Shown piece after piece: positions 7,891-17,549 of a DNA stretch of 64,000 nt. The stretch covers positions 1,736,001 through 1,800,000 of the forward strand of contig NZ_CP149574.1 in NCBI RefSeq assembly GCF_037890675.1, in the 5' to 3' direction. Numbering within the stretch: position 1 is the stretch's first letter; each line of letters starts with the position of its first letter. This DNA comes from Methylovirgula sp. 4M-Z18 (GTDB taxonomy: Bacteria > Pseudomonadota > Alphaproteobacteria > Rhizobiales > Beijerinckiaceae). Made by a program: the position numbers and the translations under genes. The notes under the pieces were generated by a model, which saw only the letters and a list, made by a program, of their open reading frames with translations, searched no databases and was not told where the DNA came from.

Positions 7891-10332
7891 ATGATGTTCA
7901 CGCGTGGTCTTCTGCATCGGGTTTTGCTGGCAGCGTTTTTGCTCGTAAGCCTGTCCTTCACCGTTCCGGCGGCGCAAGCCCAGACAAGCGACCAGATTGT
8001 TGTTGAGGGGAATCACCGCGTCGATGCGGACACGATTCGCTCTTATTTCACCGGATCGCCGCAGCAGGGCGCGAACGATCTGCGTTCAACCGGCCTGTTC
8101 AAATCGGTGAATGTGCGCAGCGCTGGCGGCCGAATTTACGTATCGGTTGTGGAAAATACGATCATCAACCGCGTGGCTTTCGAGGGGAACAGCAAGCTCA
8201 AGGGCGACCAGCTGATCGATCAGATTCAGACTAAGGCGCATACCGCCTATAATCAGGCGACGGTCGACGCCGACATCGCGAAGATCCAGGAGATCTATAA
8301 GCGCAACGGTCGCGGCGAGGCCAAAGTGACGGCCCGCACGGTCGATCTGCCCAATGGCAAGCTCGATGTCGTCTTCACCATCAACGAAGGCGAGAAGACC
8401 GGCATCCGCGAAATTCACTTCGCGGGCAATCACGTCTATTCGGAAGGCAAGCTGATCGGTCTCATGCAATCGACCGAGATGAACTGGCTGTCCTGGTTCA
8501 AAACCAGCGACGTTTATGATCCGGACCGCATCGCCTCGGACGAGGAAATCATCCGCCGCTATTATCTGCGCAACGGCTTTGCCGACTTCCGCGTCGTCAG
8601 CACGGACGCGCATTACGACGAAGCCAAGGCTGGCTACATCATCACCATCACGGTGGATGAAGGGCCGCGCTACACGATCAGCTCCGTGAATGTCGACTCG
8701 CATATTGCGGGCGTCGACGGCGGATCGTTGCTGCGGCAGTCGGAGATCAAGGCGGGCGAAACCTATGACGGTCCCGCCGTCGAGCAGTCGGTCGAATCGA
8801 TCACCCGCGAGGTGGGGCGTCGTGGCTATGCGTTCTCGCAAGTGCGTCCGCGCGGCGAGCGGAACGCTGCGGACAATTCGATTGCGGTGAACTTCGTGGT
8901 CGATGACGGCCCGCGTGTCTATGTCGAGCGGATCAACATTCACGGCAACACCCGTACGCGCGACTACGTGATTCGCCGCGAATTCGATATTGGCGAAGGC
9001 GATGCCTACAACCGCGTCATGGTTGATCGCGCCGAGCGCCGCCTTAACAACCTCGGCTTCTTCAAGAAGGTGAAGATCACGACGTTGCCGGGTTCGTCGC
9101 CCGACAAGGTGATCATTGACGTCGAGGTGGAAGATCAGCCCACGGGATCGTTCGCCGTGTCCGGCGGTTATTCGACCACCGACGGTGCGATCGGCGAAGT
9201 GTCGCTGACCGAAAGCAACTTCCTTGGCCGCGGCCAGTTCGTGCGCATCGCCGCATCGCTCGGCCAATATTCGCGCGGTGTCGACTTCTCGTTCACCGAG
9301 CCGTATTTCATGGATCGCCGCCTCGCGGCGGGCTTCGACCTGTTCTACAAGTTGACGGACAACACCCAGTATTCGCTTTACGAAACCTGGGTGGAGGGCG
9401 GCACGGTTCGCCTCGGCATTCCGCTGACGGACGAGTTCAGCGTTACGCCGCACTATTCGCTTTATGAGACCCGCATCAAGATCCCGAATTCGACCAGCCA
9501 GCCGTATAACGACTGTACCTTCCCAATCGCCGGCTACACCAACGGCAGCTGCTTGGACAACGGCGAAGCATCGCTTGCGATCAAGGAAGCGCAGGGCGGT
9601 TGGCTGACCTCGATGGCCGGTTATACGCTGACCTACAGCACGCTCGACAACAACAAGAACCCGACGAAGGGCTTGCGTGTCGACTTCACGCAGGACGTCG
9701 CTGGCCTTGGCGGCGATGCGAAATGGGTGCGTGAGACCGGTGATATCCATTATTATCATCCGCTGCTCCCGGGCACGTTCGACGATGTCGTCGGCTTCGC
9801 CCGCCTGCAGGGTGGTAACATCAAGGCCTTCGGCGGCAATCAGCTGCGCGTCGTCGACAACTTCAACCTTGGTCCGTCGCTGGTGCGCGGCTTCGCGCCG
9901 AACGGTATCGGTCCGCGCGACATTTCGGATCCGAATAACATCGATACGAACAGCCTCGGCGGTACGACCTATTATGGCGGTACGCTCGAAGTGCAGTTCC
10001 CGCTGGGCTTGCCCAAGGAACTCGGCATGAAGTTCGCGCTCTTCGCCGACGCTGGTACGCTGATCGATTACGAGGGCAAGACCAACTTCAACCAGTTCTT
10101 GGGTCTGCGCGCCTCGGCGCCCTGTCAGTCGATCGATACGATCCCGGGACAAGAAAGCCAGGGTAGCTGTATCAAGGTGTGGGACGATCATAAGATCCGC
10201 TCGTCGGTGGGTACGAGCTTGATCTGGGCTTCGCCGCTGGGGCCGATCCGCTTCGACTTCGCGGTGCCGGTCACCAAAGGCAAGTACGATCAGACCCAGT
10301 TCTTCCGCTTCTCGGGCGGCACCAGCTTCTAA
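7891..10332 (+). CDS. bamA: Outer membrane protein assembly factor BamA
   Basis: 813 residues, full length. It is the central Omp85 protein of the BAM complex and inserts beta-barrels into the outer membrane. A signal peptide ends at PAAQAQ (about residue 30). Five POTRA-like repeats follow to about residue 430, marked by VVEGNHRV, FEGNSKLKG, HFAGNHVYSEG, IHGNTRTRDYVIRREFDI. The barrel comes next with SLTESNFLGRGQ, and the chain ends in Phe (FFRFSGGTSF), the outer-membrane recognition signal. ATG ATG at 7891/7894 leaves the exact start open. Neighbours rseP and lpxD are conserved. Confidence 0.97.
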   Translation: MMFTRGLLHRVLLAAFLLVSLSFTVPAAQAQTSDQIVVEGNHRVDADTIRSYFTGSPQQGANDLRSTGLFKSVNVRSAGGRIYVSVVENTIINRVAFEGNSKLKGDQLIDQIQTKAHTAYNQATVDADIAKIQEIYKRNGRGEAKVTARTVDLPNGKLDVVFTINEGEKTGIREIHFAGNHVYSEGKLIGLMQSTEMNWLSWFKTSDVYDPDRIASDEEIIRRYYLRNGFADFRVVSTDAHYDEAKAGYIITITVDEGPRYTISSVNVDSHIAGVDGGSLLRQSEIKAGETYDGPAVEQSVESITREVGRRGYAFSQVRPRGERNAADNSIAVNFVVDDGPRVYVERINIHGNTRTRDYVIRREFDIGEGDAYNRVMVDRAERRLNNLGFFKKVKITTLPGSSPDKVIIDVEVEDQPTGSFAVSGGYSTTDGAIGEVSLTESNFLGRGQFVRIAASLGQYSRGVDFSFTEPYFMDRRLAAGFDLFYKLTDNTQYSLYETWVEGGTVRLGIPLTDEFSVTPHYSLYETRIKIPNSTSQPYNDCTFPIAGYTNGSCLDNGEASLAIKEAQGGWLTSMAGYTLTYSTLDNNKNPTKGLRVDFTQDVAGLGGDAKWVRETGDIHYYHPLLPGTFDDVVGFARLQGGNIKAFGGNQLRVVDNFNLGPSLVRGFAPNGIGPRDISDPNNIDTNSLGGTTYYGGTLEVQFPLGLPKELGMKFALFADAGTLIDYEGKTNFNQFLGLRASAPCQSIDTIPGQESQGSCIKVWDDHKIRSSVGTSLIWASPLGPIRFDFAVPVTKGKYDQTQFFRFSGGTSF

Positions 10333-10349
10333 TCGAGACGCGATATGAC

Positions 10350-10386
10350 AGGCCCGGGAGAACCCAAAGTTCTTCCGGGCCTTTCA
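10350..10386 (+). terminator. Probable intrinsic terminator after bamA
   Basis: AGGCCCGG...CCGGGCCT forms a long stem, with GAAC/GTTC pairing inside and a CCAAA loop, followed by TTTCATTT. The T-run is interrupted, so termination may be partial; lpxD starts about 120 bp later. Confidence 0.7.
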
Positions 10387-10508
10387 TTTGGCTCGCAGGT
10401 GTGATGCCGGTGGTGTTGCCGCCGATTTTTATTTGACGCCCCTTATGTTTGCCGTCATGAGAAGCGCATGCGATTTCTCCTTCCCTCTACGATCGGGCCG
10501 CGTCTGCT

Positions 10509-11564
10509 ATGAACGATCCGGTCTTTTTCCGTCTCGCAGGTCATCCGACTGTGGCAGATATTGCCGGCTGGACCGGTGCCGCTTTGGCGGCCGGTGATCC
10601 GTCGGCGGCCATCGAGAGTGTTGCGCCGCTCGAGCGTGCGCGGCAGGGGTCTTTGACCTTCCTGCACAATCCGAAATATGTCGGTGACCTCGCGCAAACG
10701 CAGGCGAGCGCCTGCCTGCTGGAGGAAAAATTCGCCCATCTCTTGCCGCCGCAAACGGCAGCGCTGGTGACGCCGGACCCGCACCGCGCCTTTGCGACCG
10801 CGGCGGGCAAGCTGTTTCCCGAAGCGCTGAAACCCGGCTCGATCTTCGGCGGCCATGGCTTGTCGCCCGGCGCCTCGGTGCACCCGGAGGCACGGCTGGA
10901 ACCGGGCGTGACCGTCGATCCCGGCGCGGTCATCGGGCCACGCGTCGAAATTGGCGCCGGATCGTTCATCGGCGCCAATGCGGTGATTGGCGCGGATGTC
11001 CGCATCGGTCGCGATTGTTCGATCGGCCCGAATGCCAGCGTCGTGCATGCGCTCATCGGCAACCGCGTGATCGTGCATAGCGGCGCGCGCATCGGCCAGG
11101 ATGGTTTCGGCTTCGCCATGGGACCGCGCGGCCATCAGAAATTGCCGCAGCTCGGTAGGGTCGTCATTCAGGACGATGTCGAGATCGGTGCGAATACGAC
11201 GATCGACCGCGGGACCAATCGCGACACGGTGATCGGCGAGGGCACGAAAATCGATAACCTCGTGCAGATCGCCCATAACGTGACGGTTGGCCGTCACTGC
11301 GTGATTGTCTCGCAGGTCGGCATCTCCGGCTCGACGACGCTGCAGGATTTCGTGGTAATCGCGGGGCAGGCCGGGCTTACGGGTCATCTCACCATTGGCA
11401 TGGGAGCGCAGATCGGCGCTCAGGCCGGCGTCATGAAGGACGTGCCCGCCGGTGCCAAAATGGGTGGGAGCCCAGCGACGACCTCGCGCGAATGGCTGCG
11501 CGAGGTGACGACTTTGCGAAAACTCGCAGCGAACGCTAATACGAAATCACAAACAGGCGACTGA
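10509..11564 (+). CDS. lpxD: UDP-3-O-(3-hydroxyacyl)glucosamine N-acyltransferase
   Basis: 351 residues. It is the third lipid A enzyme, adding a 3-hydroxyacyl chain from ACP to the 2-amino group of UDP-3-O-acyl-glucosamine. An N-terminal uridine-binding region ([10 protein letters not shown]) is followed from about residue 110 by a left-handed beta-helix of hexapeptide repeats ([18 protein letters not shown] and so on). [13 protein letters not shown] carries the likely catalytic His. It opens the lpxD-fabZ-lpxA-lpxI-lpxB run. Confidence 0.97.
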   Translation: MNDPVFFRLAGHPTVADIAGWTGAALAAGDPSAAIESVAPLERARQGSLTFLHNPKYVGDLAQTQASACLLEEKFAHLLPPQTAALVTPDPHRAFATAAGKLFPEALKPGSIFGGHGLSPGASVHPEARLEPGVTVDPGAVIGPRVEIGAGSFIGANAVIGADVRIGRDCSIGPNASVVHALIGNRVIVHSGARIGQDGFGFAMGPRGHQKLPQLGRVVIQDDVEIGANTTIDRGTNRDTVIGEGTKIDNLVQIAHNVTVGRHCVIVSQVGISGSTTLQDFVVIAGQAGLTGHLTIGMGAQIGAQAGVMKDVPAGAKMGGSPATTSREWLREVTTLRKLAANANTKSQTGD

Positions 11565-11613
11565 GGCCGGTCAGGCTTGGAGGCTGGCCGGGAAAGAGAC
11601 GCAATCTGAGGGT

Positions 11614-12081
11614 ATGAACGTGGGCGATACGACAAAGACCATCGAAGCGATCGATATTATTAAGCTGCTAAGCTATTTGCCGCATCGCTACCCTTTTCTG
11701 CTGGTTGACCGGATCATCGAGCCGAGAGGCGATGAATTTTGCATCGGCATCAAGAACATCACCTTCAATGAGCCGCAATTTCAGGGCCATTTTCCGGGGC
11801 ATCCGGTCATGCCGGGCGTGCTTTTGATCGAAGGCATGGCGCAGACCGCGGGCGCTCTTTGCGTCCATGCGCAGACCGCCGGCGCTGCGCCCAAGATGGT
11901 CTATTTCATGACGATCGACAAAGCGAAATTCCGCAAGCCGGTTGTACCGGGCGATGTGGTCGAATATCACATGACCAAGATCAACCAGCGCCGCAATATG
12001 TGGTGGTATCGGGGCGAGGGCAAGGTGAACGGCCAGCTCGTCTGCGAGGCCGAAATCAGCGCGATGTTGGTGATCAACTAA
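11614..12081 (+). CDS. fabZ: 3-hydroxyacyl-[ACP] dehydratase FabZ
   Basis: 155 residues with the hot-dog fold. It dehydrates 3-hydroxyacyl-ACP in fatty acid elongation and so competes with LpxA/LpxD for the same substrate, which explains its place between them. Signature: [13 protein letters not shown], and [20 protein letters not shown] with the catalytic His, and the Glu in LLIEGMAQ. The start at 11614 follows GAGGGT. Confidence 0.97.
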   Translation: MNVGDTTKTIEAIDIIKLLSYLPHRYPFLLVDRIIEPRGDEFCIGIKNITFNEPQFQGHFPGHPVMPGVLLIEGMAQTAGALCVHAQTAGAAPKMVYFMTIDKAKFRKPVVPGDVVEYHMTKINQRRNMWWYRGEGKVNGQLVCEAEISAMLVIN

Positions 12082-12099
12082 TCCGGAGATCGCATAGGA

Positions 12100-12903
12100 A
12101 TGCCGCAGATTCATCCGACAGCGGTCGTTGAAGACGGCGCGCGCCTCGGCGATGGCGTGACAATCGGCCCTTTTTGTCACATCGGCCCGCAGGTCGAACT
12201 CGGCGCTGGTTCCGAGGTGAAGTCGCATGTGGTGATCGCCGGTAACACGACGATCGGCGCCCGCGCCAGCATCTTTCCCTTCGCTTCGATCGGCCATCAG
12301 CCGCAGGATCTCAAATACCGGGGCGAAGCCTCTAGCCTGACGATCGGCGACAATTGCATCATTCGCGAAGGCGTCACCATGAATCCCGGGACCGAGGGCG
12401 GCGGCGGCCGCACGGTCATCGGACATTCCTGCGCTTTTCTCGCCAATTCCCATGTCGGACATGACTGCCAGATCGGCAACAATGTCGTCATCGTCAACAA
12501 CGTGATGCTGGCGGGACACGTGACCATCGGCGATTTCGCCGTGCTCGGCGGCGGCAGCGCGGTCATCCAATTCGCGCGGGTAGGGCAGCATGCCATGGTC
12601 GGCGGCCTGACCGGGGTCGAGAACGACCTCATTCCCTATGGTCTCGCCAAGGGCAATCGCGCATATCTCGCGGGGCTCAATCTGGTTGGCCTGAAGCGGC
12701 GGAACTTTTCCCGCGAGACGATCCAGGATATGCGCCGCGCCTACACCATGATCTTTGGATCGGAAGGCACGCTGGCCGAACGCGTTGCGGCAACGGCTGT
12801 CGAATTTCCCGACCAGCCACAGGTGCATGAGATTCTCGATTTCATTCGCGCCGGCGGCAACAAGGCGATTTGCGCGCCGCTCAACGCGGACGAGCAGGTT
12901 TGA
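12100..12903 (+). CDS. lpxA: Acyl-ACP--UDP-N-acetylglucosamine O-acyltransferase
   Basis: 267 residues. First step of lipid A synthesis. Hexapeptide beta-helix through about residue 185, with NSHVGHDCQIGNN (catalytic His region) and LAGHVTIGDFAVLGG, then an alpha-helical C-terminus (QDMRRAYTMIF). An 18-bp gap follows fabZ. The stop codon overlaps the TTG start proposed for lpxI. Confidence 0.97.
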   Translation: MPQIHPTAVVEDGARLGDGVTIGPFCHIGPQVELGAGSEVKSHVVIAGNTTIGARASIFPFASIGHQPQDLKYRGEASSLTIGDNCIIREGVTMNPGTEGGGGRTVIGHSCAFLANSHVGHDCQIGNNVVIVNNVMLAGHVTIGDFAVLGGGSAVIQFARVGQHAMVGGLTGVENDLIPYGLAKGNRAYLAGLNLVGLKRRNFSRETIQDMRRAYTMIFGSEGTLAERVAATAVEFPDQPQVHEILDFIRAGGNKAICAPLNADEQV

Positions 12904-13748
12904 GCGGGGCCGGCCAGCCTGTTGCGATCATTTGCGGCAACGGCCGCTTTCCGCAAGCCGTGGCTGAGGCCGCGCAACGAGCTGGGCGCGAGGTCTTCCT
13001 GATTGGCCTGAAAGGGGCGGCCGAAGAGGCGATTTCCGCCTTTCCGCATATGTGGGTTCGCGTCGGCGAACTCGGCAAAGTCTTCCGCAGCCTGAAGGAC
13101 CGGGGCATTGTGGAACTTGCCTTCATCGGGGGCCTGGTGCGGCCGGACCTGAGCGATCTGCGTCCCGATTTCGGCGCGCTCGCGCGATTGCCGGACATTG
13201 CCCGCCTGCTGCTCGGCGGTGACGATCACGCCCTGAGCGGCCTCATCAAATTGTTCGAGAGCGAGGGGCACCGGGTCGTCGGCGTGCACGAGCTTGCGCC
13301 CGAGCTTTTGGTCGCGTCCGGGCGGATTACAAGGACGGCCGCATCCGCCGAGGCTTTGGCCGATCTTGATTTTGGCGCGCAGTGTCTGCGGGCGCTGTCG
13401 CCCTTCGACGTGGGGCAAGGCCTCATCGTTGCCAAGCAGCGCATCGTCGCCATCGAGGCGGCAGAGGGCACCGATCTCATGCTGCGCCGCATTGCCGAGC
13501 TCAAACGCATCGGCCGGCTGCGCGCCAAAGGCACTTCGGGCGTTCTGATCAAAATGCCGAAGGCGGGACAGGATTTGCGTGTCGATCTGCCGGCGGTGGG
13601 GCCTGAGACGATTGCCGCCTGCATCGAGGCACAGTTGAGCGGCCTCTTCCTCGCCGCGGGTCAGGTGTTGATGCTCGATCGCGCCGGGCTCGCCGCACAG
13701 GCCGATGCCGCCGGCCTCTTTGTCCACGGCTTCGAGGCGACGGCGTGA
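12900..13748 (+). CDS. lpxI: UDP-2,3-diacylglucosamine pyrophosphatase LpxI
   Basis: 282 residues from a TTG start whose TTGA overlaps the lpxA stop; GAGCAGG lies just upstream. No ATG fits, as an in-frame ATG at 12870 would sit 30 bp inside lpxA. LpxI (DUF1009) replaces LpxH in most alphaproteobacteria and hydrolyses UDP-2,3-diacylglucosamine to lipid X. The N-terminal half has PVAIICGNGRFP and IGGLVRPDL; the C-terminal catalytic half has GQGLIVAKQRIVAIEAAEGT and GVLIKMPKAGQDLRVDLPAVG. It is coupled to lpxB by GTGA. Confidence 0.94.
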   Translation: MSGAGQPVAIICGNGRFPQAVAEAAQRAGREVFLIGLKGAAEEAISAFPHMWVRVGELGKVFRSLKDRGIVELAFIGGLVRPDLSDLRPDFGALARLPDIARLLLGGDDHALSGLIKLFESEGHRVVGVHELAPELLVASGRITRTAASAEALADLDFGAQCLRALSPFDVGQGLIVAKQRIVAIEAAEGTDLMLRRIAELKRIGRLRAKGTSGVLIKMPKAGQDLRVDLPAVGPETIAACIEAQLSGLFLAAGQVLMLDRAGLAAQADAAGLFVHGFEATA

Positions 13749-14911
13749 GCGGGGTGGGCCGGCATATTTTCCTGATCGCCGGCGAGCATTCCGGTGACCA
13801 ACTCGGCTATCGTTTGATGCGCTCCTTGCGTGCCGCCGAACCTGGCATACGTTTGTCCGGCATCGGCGGCGAGGCGATGGCGGGTGAGGGGCTAACGAGC
13901 CTGTTTCCCTTGGCCGACATTGCCGTCATGGGCTTTCTGCCGGTCATCAAGCGCTTGCCGACGCTGCTCAAGCGCATCCGCATGGCGGCGGATGCCGTGG
14001 TGGCGGCGCAGCCCGACGCGCTGGTGATCATTGACAGCCCGGACTTCACCCATCGCGTTGCACGCAAAGTGCGCCGGCGCCTGCCCAATCTGCCCGTCAT
14101 TGATTACGTCTGCCCCAGCGTCTGGGCTTGGCGTTCGGGCCGTGCCAGCAAGATGCGTGCCTATATCGACCATGTCCTGGCAATCCTGCCCTTCGAACCG
14201 GCGGCACTCCAGCGCCTCAACGGACCGCCTGGGACCTATGTCGGCCATCCGCTGATCGAGCGCCTTGACGTGCTGCAGCCCGATCCGGACGATGCCGCGC
14301 GCCGCTTGGCGGAGCCGCCCCTACTCATCGTGCTGCCGGGGTCGCGGCGCTCGGAGATCCATCGGCTCATGCCGGTGTTCCGCGATACGCTGGCGCTGGT
14401 GCGCCGGCGCCACGGCGATTTGGACGTGATTCTGCCGACCGTTGCCGACCGGCAGGCGGAGATCGAGGCCGCGTTGCAGGACTGGCCGGTGAAGCCGCGG
14501 GTCGTGCCGGAGGAGGCCGCCAAATATGCCGCCTTCCGCCAGGCCCGTGCGGCGCTCGCGAAATCCGGCACGGTCACGCTCGAACTCGCTTTGGCCGGTG
14601 TACCGAGCGTGGTCGGCTATCAAGTGTCGAAGCTCGAGGAAGCGATCGCCCGGCGCATGATCGAAGTGCCGACGATTCTGCTGCCCAACCTGATTCTGGG
14701 CAACAATGTCTATCCCGAGTTCATCCAGGCCGATTGCGCGCCGGGGCCGCTGGCCGAGGCGTTATTTCCATTGCTCACCCAGTCGCCCGCACGCGAGGCG
14801 CAAGTGTCGGGGCTCAAAAAGCTCGCGCACCTCATGCAACTGCCCGGCGGCGAGAGCCCGAGTGCCGCTGCAGCGCGGGTGGTTTTGCAGGTGATGGATA
14901 AAGCGCGGTAG
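13745..14911 (+). CDS. lpxB: Lipid-A-disaccharide synthase
   Basis: 388 residues, GT-19 family. It joins lipid X and UDP-2,3-diacylglucosamine. The N-terminus IFLIAGEHSGDQLGYRLM is the family opening (GEHSGD where GEASGD is usual). Later blocks are DSPDFTHRVARKVRR, PSVWAWRSGRASKM, LPGSRRSEI and KSGTVTLELALAGVPSVVGY. The GTG start overlaps the lpxI stop. No clear terminator was found in the 200 bp downstream, which are AT-rich (14912-15111). Confidence 0.96.
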   Translation: MSGVGRHIFLIAGEHSGDQLGYRLMRSLRAAEPGIRLSGIGGEAMAGEGLTSLFPLADIAVMGFLPVIKRLPTLLKRIRMAADAVVAAQPDALVIIDSPDFTHRVARKVRRRLPNLPVIDYVCPSVWAWRSGRASKMRAYIDHVLAILPFEPAALQRLNGPPGTYVGHPLIERLDVLQPDPDDAARRLAEPPLLIVLPGSRRSEIHRLMPVFRDTLALVRRRHGDLDVILPTVADRQAEIEAALQDWPVKPRVVPEEAAKYAAFRQARAALAKSGTVTLELALAGVPSVVGYQVSKLEEAIARRMIEVPTILLPNLILGNNVYPEFIQADCAPGPLAEALFPLLTQSPAREAQVSGLKKLAHLMQLPGGESPSAAAARVVLQVMDKAR

Positions 14912-15111
14912 ATATTTTGAGAAAACGTCTCCATTGTACTGATTTATAGGAAGAATTACGATCTTATTCGCCCCTATCTAAGGAAGCGGTCGACGCTGTG
15001 TGAAAACGCATTTTAGCTATATATATCAAGTTTATATATTGATTTTCTAAAGTTTCTGTCTCGTGCGGTAATGGTGCCCCCCCCGCCGCGGGCTCAAACC
15101 CCTCATATTTT

Positions 15112-16299
15112 TCACCGGTTCTGCGCATGGAGGAAACCAGGTAAATCGGCCAGCGTCCCGCAACCCATCTGCATCATTGTCCCGCGCAGTTCCGCCTTGA
15201 GAACGTCGATGAGATGGGACGGGCCGGCGGTGCCGATGGCGGCGCTCGCGAAGATGAACGGCCGACCGAGCAGGATGTAATCGGCGCCGAGTGCGATCAT
15301 GCGGGCAATGTCGAGGCCCGATCGCACGCCGCCATCGACCATGACGAGCGCTTCTCTGCCGACGCGCTCGCGCACCTTGGGCAGCATGGCGATCGCTGAC
15401 GGAGCGGCGTCGAGCTGACGGCCGCCGTGGTTTGAGACGACGATGCCGTCGGCGCCGAGGGCCAGATAGGCTGCTGCCTCGTCGGGATCGAGAACGCCTT
15501 TCACGACGATCTTGCCATGCCATTGGTCGCGGATGCGCTTGAAGCGCTCCGCCGTGATGTGACCTGAGAAGATGCGGCCCAAGAATTCACCGAATTCTGC
15601 GAGCGAAAGATCTTTGGGTGCGTAGGGTTCGATATTTTCGAAATGCGGCACACCGTGTCGCGCGAGCCGCAGGAGCCACGTCGGGCGAAGGGCCGCGTCT
15701 GTCACGGTGCGCACGCCGAAATCCGGCGGCACGCTCAGCCCGTTGCGAATGTCATGATCGCGCCGCGTGGGACCGGGAATGTCGACAGTCACGACCAAAA
15801 CCTGATAGCCCGCTCGTTTCGCCCGCCCGATCATGTCGGCTTCCATCTCCGGATCGTTCGGCGGGTAGAGCTGGAACCAGCCGTTGGGCCCGGCATGGGG
15901 CTTGATCGTCTCGAGACTCGTCGTGGCGTGGGTCGAGAGCACATGCACGATATTGCCCGCACGGGCAGCTTTCGCGATCTCGATTTCGCATCCGGGGACC
16001 ATGAGCCCGCCGAGGCCGACCGGTGCGACACCGAACGGGGCGCTGAGCGTCTCGCCAAAAAGGGTCGTGCGGATGTCGGGTTCGGGGGCGGCGCTCAGAT
16101 AGCGCGGCATGAACTGAATTTTCTGCAGATCCTCGGTGTTGCGGCGGACGTTTTCGTCCAATCCGATGCCGCCGACGAGATAGTCCCATGCGAAGCGCGG
16201 AATGTGCCAGCGAGCCGGGCGCTTCATATGCGGAATCGAGGGAAATCGCTTTTGGATTCGCGCCGGCACGGTTGGATGGCTTTCGTCTTGGGAGGGCAT
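15112..16299 (-). CDS. FMN-dependent alpha-hydroxy-acid dehydrogenase (L-lactate dehydrogenase-like)
   Basis: 395 residues, full length for the family of L-lactate dehydrogenase (LldD), glycolate oxidase and mandelate dehydrogenase. It oxidises a 2-hydroxy acid to the 2-oxo acid with FMN. Seen: PFGVAPVGLGGLM, KGVLDPDEAAAYLALGADG, the catalytic-base block SNHGGRQLD and the phosphate loop VDGGVRSGLDIARMIALGAD. The start at 16299 has AGGAA 6 bases upstream; an upstream in-frame start at 16341 is less supported. It is divergent from kdsA and looks like an insertion between the lpx cluster and kdsA. The true substrate cannot be read from sequence; L-lactate is likeliest. Confidence 0.88.
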   Translation of the reverse strand: MPSQDESHPTVPARIQKRFPSIPHMKRPARWHIPRFAWDYLVGGIGLDENVRRNTEDLQKIQFMPRYLSAAPEPDIRTTLFGETLSAPFGVAPVGLGGLMVPGCEIEIAKAARAGNIVHVLSTHATTSLETIKPHAGPNGWFQLYPPNDPEMEADMIGRAKRAGYQVLVVTVDIPGPTRRDHDIRNGLSVPPDFGVRTVTDAALRPTWLLRLARHGVPHFENIEPYAPKDLSLAEFGEFLGRIFSGHITAERFKRIRDQWHGKIVVKGVLDPDEAAAYLALGADGIVVSNHGGRQLDAAPSAIAMLPKVRERVGREALVMVDGGVRSGLDIARMIALGADYILLGRPFIFASAAIGTAGPSHLIDVLKAELRGTMMQMGCGTLADLPGFLHAQNR

Positions 16300-16568
16300 T
16301 TCTATTCCTGGTTCAAAATGACAGTAAGCCGGACGGCGCATGTGGGTCGCGATTGTCAGGTATAATTAGCCGCCAGGCTGGTCGAAGCACAATGCCACTG
16401 CCAGGAGATCGCAAGCACTCCTGCTCAATCATGCCAGTGCCGGAAAGAGGTCTGCCTTGCCGCGAGATACCGGCCCAAGAGCGCGCACCTTCATCCCGAC
16501 CGCTATTGAGATATTCCGCGCAAACCACTATGTGCAGGGCGATCTCGATTAACCTTTGAGGATGTGGA

Positions 16569-17417
16569 ATGGCCGCGAATAGCCGTGTGACGATTGGTCA
16601 AGGACCGGGAGCGGTCACATTCGGCAACGATCTGCCGCTGTCGCTGATTGCCGGGCCTTGCGCGCTGGAGAGCCGCGCGCACGCGCTCGAGATGGCCGCC
16701 GCACTCAAGGAGATGACGGCGAAGGCCGGCATTGGGCTTGTCTATAAATCCTCTTTCGACAAGGCGAACCGGACTTCGGCTGCGGGCAGGCGTGGCCTGG
16801 GGCTGGCGGAATCGTTGAAAGTCTTTGCCGAGGTTAAAGAGCGGTTCGGTTTGCCGGTGATCACCGACATTCACGAGCGCGAGCAATGCGCGCCGGTCGC
16901 CGAAGTGGCCGACCTGTTGCAGATCCCTGCCTTTCTGTGCCGCCAGACCGATCTTCTGCTGGCTGCCGCCGCGACCGGCAAGCCGATCAATGTGAAGAAG
17001 GGCCAGTTCCTCGCGCCTTGGGATATGAAAAATGTGGTCTCCAAGATCACCGGCGCCGGCAATGGCAACGTGCTTGTCACCGAACGTGGGGCGAGCTTCG
17101 GCTACAATACGTTGGTGACGGATTTTCGTGGCCTTCCGATCATGGCGCGGGAGATTGGTGCGCCGCTCGTGTTCGATGCGACCCATTCAGTGCAGCAGCC
17201 GGGCGGGCAGGGCACGTCATCGGGGGGGCAGCGCGAATTCGTGCCGGTCCTAGCGCGAGCCGCCGTCGCGGTCGGTGTTGCCGGTGTCTTCATCGAGACT
17301 CACGACAATCCCGATCAGGCCTTTTCCGACGGGCCCAACATGGTGCCGCTGAACGAAATGCCGGCGCTCATCGCCGATCTCATGGCCTTCGATCGCTTGG
17401 CCAAGAAGATGGCGTAG
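16569..17417 (+). CDS. kdsA: 3-deoxy-8-phosphooctulonate synthase (Kdo8P synthase)
   Basis: 282 residues, TIM barrel. It condenses arabinose 5-phosphate with phosphoenolpyruvate to Kdo 8-phosphate for the LPS inner core. Visible: [50 protein letters not shown] and [20 protein letters not shown]. In many rhizobia eno and ftsB follow kdsA; here an acyltransferase lies in eno's place. Confidence 0.97.
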   Translation: MAANSRVTIGQGPGAVTFGNDLPLSLIAGPCALESRAHALEMAAALKEMTAKAGIGLVYKSSFDKANRTSAAGRRGLGLAESLKVFAEVKERFGLPVITDIHEREQCAPVAEVADLLQIPAFLCRQTDLLLAAAATGKPINVKKGQFLAPWDMKNVVSKITGAGNGNVLVTERGASFGYNTLVTDFRGLPIMAREIGAPLVFDATHSVQQPGGQGTSSGGQREFVPVLARAAVAVGVAGVFIETHDNPDQAFSDGPNMVPLNEMPALIADLMAFDRLAKKMA

Positions 17418-17549
17418 CAGCGCGCGCTTAGAATTGTCATGACCGTCGAGCCGGAGCGAATATCCGATCGGATTCATGCGCTTGACACACACGTGAATTA
17501 TGACACGTAGTTCATGAGGATGTCACGAAGGTTTCGTATCGAAGAGCGC

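Noticed and set aside
8086-10191. 701-codon minus-strand frame opposite bamA
   Set aside because: Antisense to BamA; no signal, motif or ribosome site.
14990-15060. Possible terminator in the AT-rich TATATATCAAG...TTGAT sequence after lpxB
   Set aside because: Only about 5 bp can pair, so it is too weak to call.
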